Assembly: GCA_011775825.1 (NCBI GenBank)
Contig: JAABYK010000068.1
Location: 12,992 to 19,253 of the forward strand
Source of the DNA: Candidatus Zhuqueibacterota bacterium
GTDB lineage: Bacteria; Zhuqueibacterota; Zhuqueibacteria; Oceanimicrobiales; Oceanimicrobiaceae
Direction: 5' to 3'
DNA length: 6,262 nucleotides
The notes beneath the pieces were generated by a model, which had not been told where the DNA came from, made no database searches, and saw only the letters and a program-made list of their open reading frames with translations. This document shows positions 5,301-6,262 of the stretch, piece by piece. A program made the translations under genes and the position numbers. Position 1 is the stretch's first letter, and every line of letters begins with the position of its first letter.

Positions 5301-6262
5301 GCACACCACGCCGAATCGCAGCAATCGCACATTGGTTGCGGATTTCGACAACGACAGCCGCAACGAATTCTATTTCAATACCGGGACTGAGATCGCCAGC
5401 TATCAGGTTCTGTCCGAGTTTGTCGGTCCGGCAACGCCTCTGGCACTAAAGGTTCGACCCCTGGATGCAAATTTGGTTGAGCTTTCGTGGCAAAGCCCGG
5501 ACAAAGAAAGCACGTTTCAAATCTACCGCGGCATCTCGGCGGAGAGCCAGACTCCACTCGTGCAGATCAACCGGACGCGGTTTTTGGATACGACGGTCCA
5601 AAATGGAATCACCTACTGGTATTTTGTGACGGCCATCGACAGTACCAAAACTCCGCCAGAAAGTTTGCCCTCGGTTGTGGTGAACGTTACACCCGGGCCT
5701 AAACCTTTTGTGGTGCAGGCACAGCATCTGTCGCTAAATCAAATTCAAGTTACGTTCAGTGAGGCGATGGACAGCTCAGTTAAAAATCAAACGAATTTTG
5801 AGATTGAGAGCGTTGGGACGCCTGTCTCCTCGATTGTGAACCGGTTGGGCCAGGAAGTGATTCTGACAAGTCCCACGGAGCTTTCGCCTGGAGCCTACAG
5901 AATCGTTGCCAGAAATGTCTTTGATCTCGATGGCACGCCTATCGATTCAACTGGAAATTTTGCAGAATTCCAGGTTCTGGCTCAGGCCAGAGCACCCTAT
6001 TTGGTGCGTGCTGATTTGGTGAGTCAAAACGAGCTTCGTTTGGAATTCAACGTCACATTGGATTTTGCCTCCGCGTCTCGATTGGAGAACTATTCTGTCG
6101 AACCCGACGTCCAGATTGCGACCGCAACTTTAAGCCCGGAAAACCCGCAGTTTGTGCTCCTGCGACTCGATTCCGAATCACCAATTGGCCCTTTTGGCAT
6201 TGAGTACGTCATTACGATTCGAAATGTGCAAAGTCAGGACGGCACGCCCATCAAAGCAGGGG
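2305..6262 (+). CDS. Large secreted subtilisin-like (S8) protease with FG-GAP propeller, Fn3 and SbsA-type Ig domains; 3' end outside window
   Basis: The frame is open from ATG 2305 to the window edge (1319 codons, no stop). Residues 1-37 form a signal peptide with a long polar n-region (hydrophobic core 21-33, probable cleavage ATLA|QRS). Residues about 42-140 resemble the fervidolysin-type propeptide and end in VEYVQPNYV. Residues about 150-472 are the S8 catalytic domain: Asp181 in VIDTGLD, His258 in NGHGTSVAG, oxyanion Asn350 in SAGNSN and Ser412 in SGTSAAAPFVSG. All are intact, so activity is expected. Two beta-sandwich domains follow (about 473-573 and 574-672), then seven FG-GAP calcium loops (698-1025), an Fn3-like domain (about 1041-1131) and two SbsA/Big-type Ig-like repeats (1133 onward, the second truncated). 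The likely role is extracellular or surface proteolysis, with the accessory domains aiding binding or stability; the substrate is unknown. A C-terminal sorting or anchor domain probably lies beyond 6262 (inference). TTG at 2359 is an alternative start giving a shorter signal peptide, but it lacks a ribosome site. Confidence 0.95.
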   Translation, partial: MLERALHSPTWSLANHSTLKAFTAFLCLLTIYGATLAQRSDYVAGEIVVKLKAAPKYLNFSPKLNTKVGLASLDAINRAIKVRRVQRLFKTSLPQSFAARRFHPERIIKIEFSETEKIAKIISAYEHDPNVEYVQPNYVHRIHAIPDDPLLSEQISLNVLQAEEAWQLQLASPDVIVGVIDTGLDYEHEDLRDALWMNEGEDLDGNGRIDSTDFNGLDDDGNGFVDDIRGWDFTDAPTFPDGGDFEMPDNDPFDENGHGTSVAGIVGASGDNGLGIAGLAYGCRIMNLRAGTSRGLLEEDDVASAIVYAVENGAQIINMSFGDNVASPLLRDVIQFAYEQNCVLVASAGNSNTDKIHFPSGFTETVSVGATNADDRLAGFSNYGSSVDLVAPGVNVLTTERADNYGSFSGTSAAAPFVSGLAALILSRTPEMSNEAVKGLLISTTDDLGQQGWDNFYASGRMNAFKAVQSAFFSIVRIDYPKVDQGFANGPIHIRGTASGGFLEAYNLQIGVGETPEEWTELTRVRNRQVIDEPIWDLDIVSLSDTLYTLRLIAENKDGTALEDKVRFFIDRTSPVISEVRQTSMLDSDRPSVLLEFSTDDLCVAAVHYRASGSTEPFQVLKLPFRTTSHRVNLTQNVLNGEMQFFIEATNGAGLASISDNQGVFFTADLSAPAIGALAVERRALTLPSGFLLDKSADFDRDGFKEIVLNQYDANFNFGSVKIFEFSRTQFEEIFATEATLIPRDWGDSDGDGLLEILAGRGGSSFILEAPSQNEPPSELVWTDNANAWASQFSDLDQDGLGEIILRLDDLFTVWETTGDNDYALVDSFPNPTAGANSVGVPRSEVGDFDGDGQMEILFGDFDGDIYIYEGKPDGTVEFIWSDSLPLLDTIAYLTFGDYDGDGIPEFAVGSHTDPALNTESTFNSGHWLYRLYKRDGDNSFRVAWEQAFFGFQSPRDFDSGISSGDIDNDGRAEVLIGVFPDFYVVDYAPAAAEYRVVWHTTPNRSNRTLVADFDNDSRNEFYFNTGTEIASYQVLSEFVGPATPLALKVRPLDANLVELSWQSPDKESTFQIYRGISAESQTPLVQINRTRFLDTTVQNGITYWYFVTAIDSTKTPPESLPSVVVNVTPGPKPFVVQAQHLSLNQIQVTFSEAMDSSVKNQTNFEIESVGTPVSSIVNRLGQEVILTSPTELSPGAYRIVARNVFDLDGTPIDSTGNFAEFQVLAQARAPYLVRADLVSQNELRLEFNVTLDFASASRLENYSVEPDVQIATATLSPENPQFVLLRLDSESPIGPFGIEYVITIRNVQSQDGTPIKAG
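2327..2339. repeat. Short inverted repeat at the protease start
   Basis: CTCCAA-C-TTGGAG is a perfect 6-bp palindrome around one base, lying 20 nt into the protease gene. In RNA the four outer pairs could close a 5-nt loop. It could be an operator half-site pair or chance; it encodes part of the polar n-region of the signal peptide. Confidence 0.25.
2908..2943 (+). other. EF-hand/dockerin-like calcium loop inside the S8 domain
   Basis: Residues 202-213 read DLDGNGRIDSTD. They match the EF-hand loop at positions 1 (D202), 3 (D204), 5 (N206), 6 (Gly207), 8 (Ile209), 9 (D210) and 12 (D213). A second DxDxNG motif follows at D218-D226 but lacks an acidic residue at position 12 (Arg229). It lies between the catalytic Asp and His, where related subtilases carry a single GxDDDGNGxxDD-type insert. 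A calcium-binding role in stabilising the protease is the likely reading. Confidence 0.7.
4396..5367 (+). repeat. Seven FG-GAP/VCBS calcium-loop repeats (protein-level propeller)
   Basis: The DxDxDGxxE loop occurs seven times in the protease chain, starting at residues 698, 748, 795, 848, 898, 966 and 1013. Spacings are 50, 47, 53, 50, 68 and 47 residues. Each loop is followed by a hydrophobic strand such as EIVL, EILA, EIIL or EVLIG. This is the pattern of FG-GAP/VCBS repeats, which form beta-propellers like those of integrin alpha subunits. Seven units suit a complete seven-bladed propeller. The unit beginning at loop 5 carries about 18 extra residues, and the last loop has Ser1018 instead of Gly. 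The repeats are diverged at DNA level. Confidence 0.85.
5701..6262 (+). repeat. Two tandem SbsA-type Ig-like domains (second truncated)
   Basis: Residues 1133 onward repeat with a period of about 97. KPFVVQAQHLSLNQIQVTFS (1133) aligns with APYLVRADLVSQNELRLEFN (1230). Each unit ends in an R-N-V-x-(D/S)-x-DGTPI motif (R1203 and R1306). The pattern is that of SbsA/Big_5-like Ig domains found in secreted surface proteins. They probably act as stalk or spacer modules. The second copy runs to the window edge. Confidence 0.75.

Noticed and set aside
5078..5449. 123-codon + strand frame in another phase
   Set aside because: It overlaps the propeller coding frame, which is continuous and repeat-structured; the alternative peptide has no domain features.
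1..6262. Defence, phage, CRISPR or mobile-element system
   Set aside because: No regular direct repeats with spacers, no transposase or integrase motifs, no terminal inverted repeats, and no nuclease, helicase or toxin-like gene; the gene content is secreted or envelope hydrolases.

Overview
The window carries two exported or membrane-associated protein genes on the + strand, with a roughly 300-base gap between them. I see no RNA genes, insertion sequences, CRISPR arrays, or phage or defence genes. The organism looks like a free-living Gram-negative of the FCB group (Bacteroidota, Calditrichota or KSB1-like). This is inference from two things: a good match to the Bacteroidota-type promoter (TTTG, 20 nt, TAnnTTTG) between the genes, and the architecture of the large secreted subtilase (FG-GAP repeats, Fn3, SbsA-type Ig). 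The phylum itself is not proven from the sequence.

Layout. 1-101: leader, with a GC-rich inverted repeat near the left edge and a Shine-Dalgarno-like site ahead of the chosen start. 102-2000: a serine hydrolase of the class C beta-lactamase/penicillin-binding-protein fold, with a signal peptide, the SxxK, YxN and HxG motifs, a beta-rich middle segment and four C-terminal membrane helices. 2001-2304: intergenic region with a weak hairpin, the promoter match, and a short helical reading frame ending at 2312 that has an in-frame amber upstream and overlaps the next start by 8 bases. 2305-6262: a very large subtilisin-like (S8) protease, open to the right edge and so incomplete, with at least 1319 codons visible. 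It is absent from simple closed-ORF lists because it has no stop in the window.

The protease reads as one chain: signal peptide, propeptide, S8 catalytic domain with intact Asp181/His258/Asn350/Ser412 and an EF-hand-like calcium loop inside it, two beta-sandwich domains, seven FG-GAP/VCBS calcium loops at about 50-residue spacing (probably a seven-bladed propeller), an Fn3-like domain, and two SbsA-type Ig-like repeats, the second cut by the window edge. It is probably secreted or surface-displayed, degrading or processing protein outside the cell. The two genes share a strand, but the promoter match between them argues for separate transcription, and nothing in the sequence ties them into one pathway.

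The points most worth a second look are the promoter plus small-ORF arrangement ahead of the protease, the protease-propeller fusion, and the EF-hand-like loop within the catalytic domain. I found no convincing new multi-gene system.
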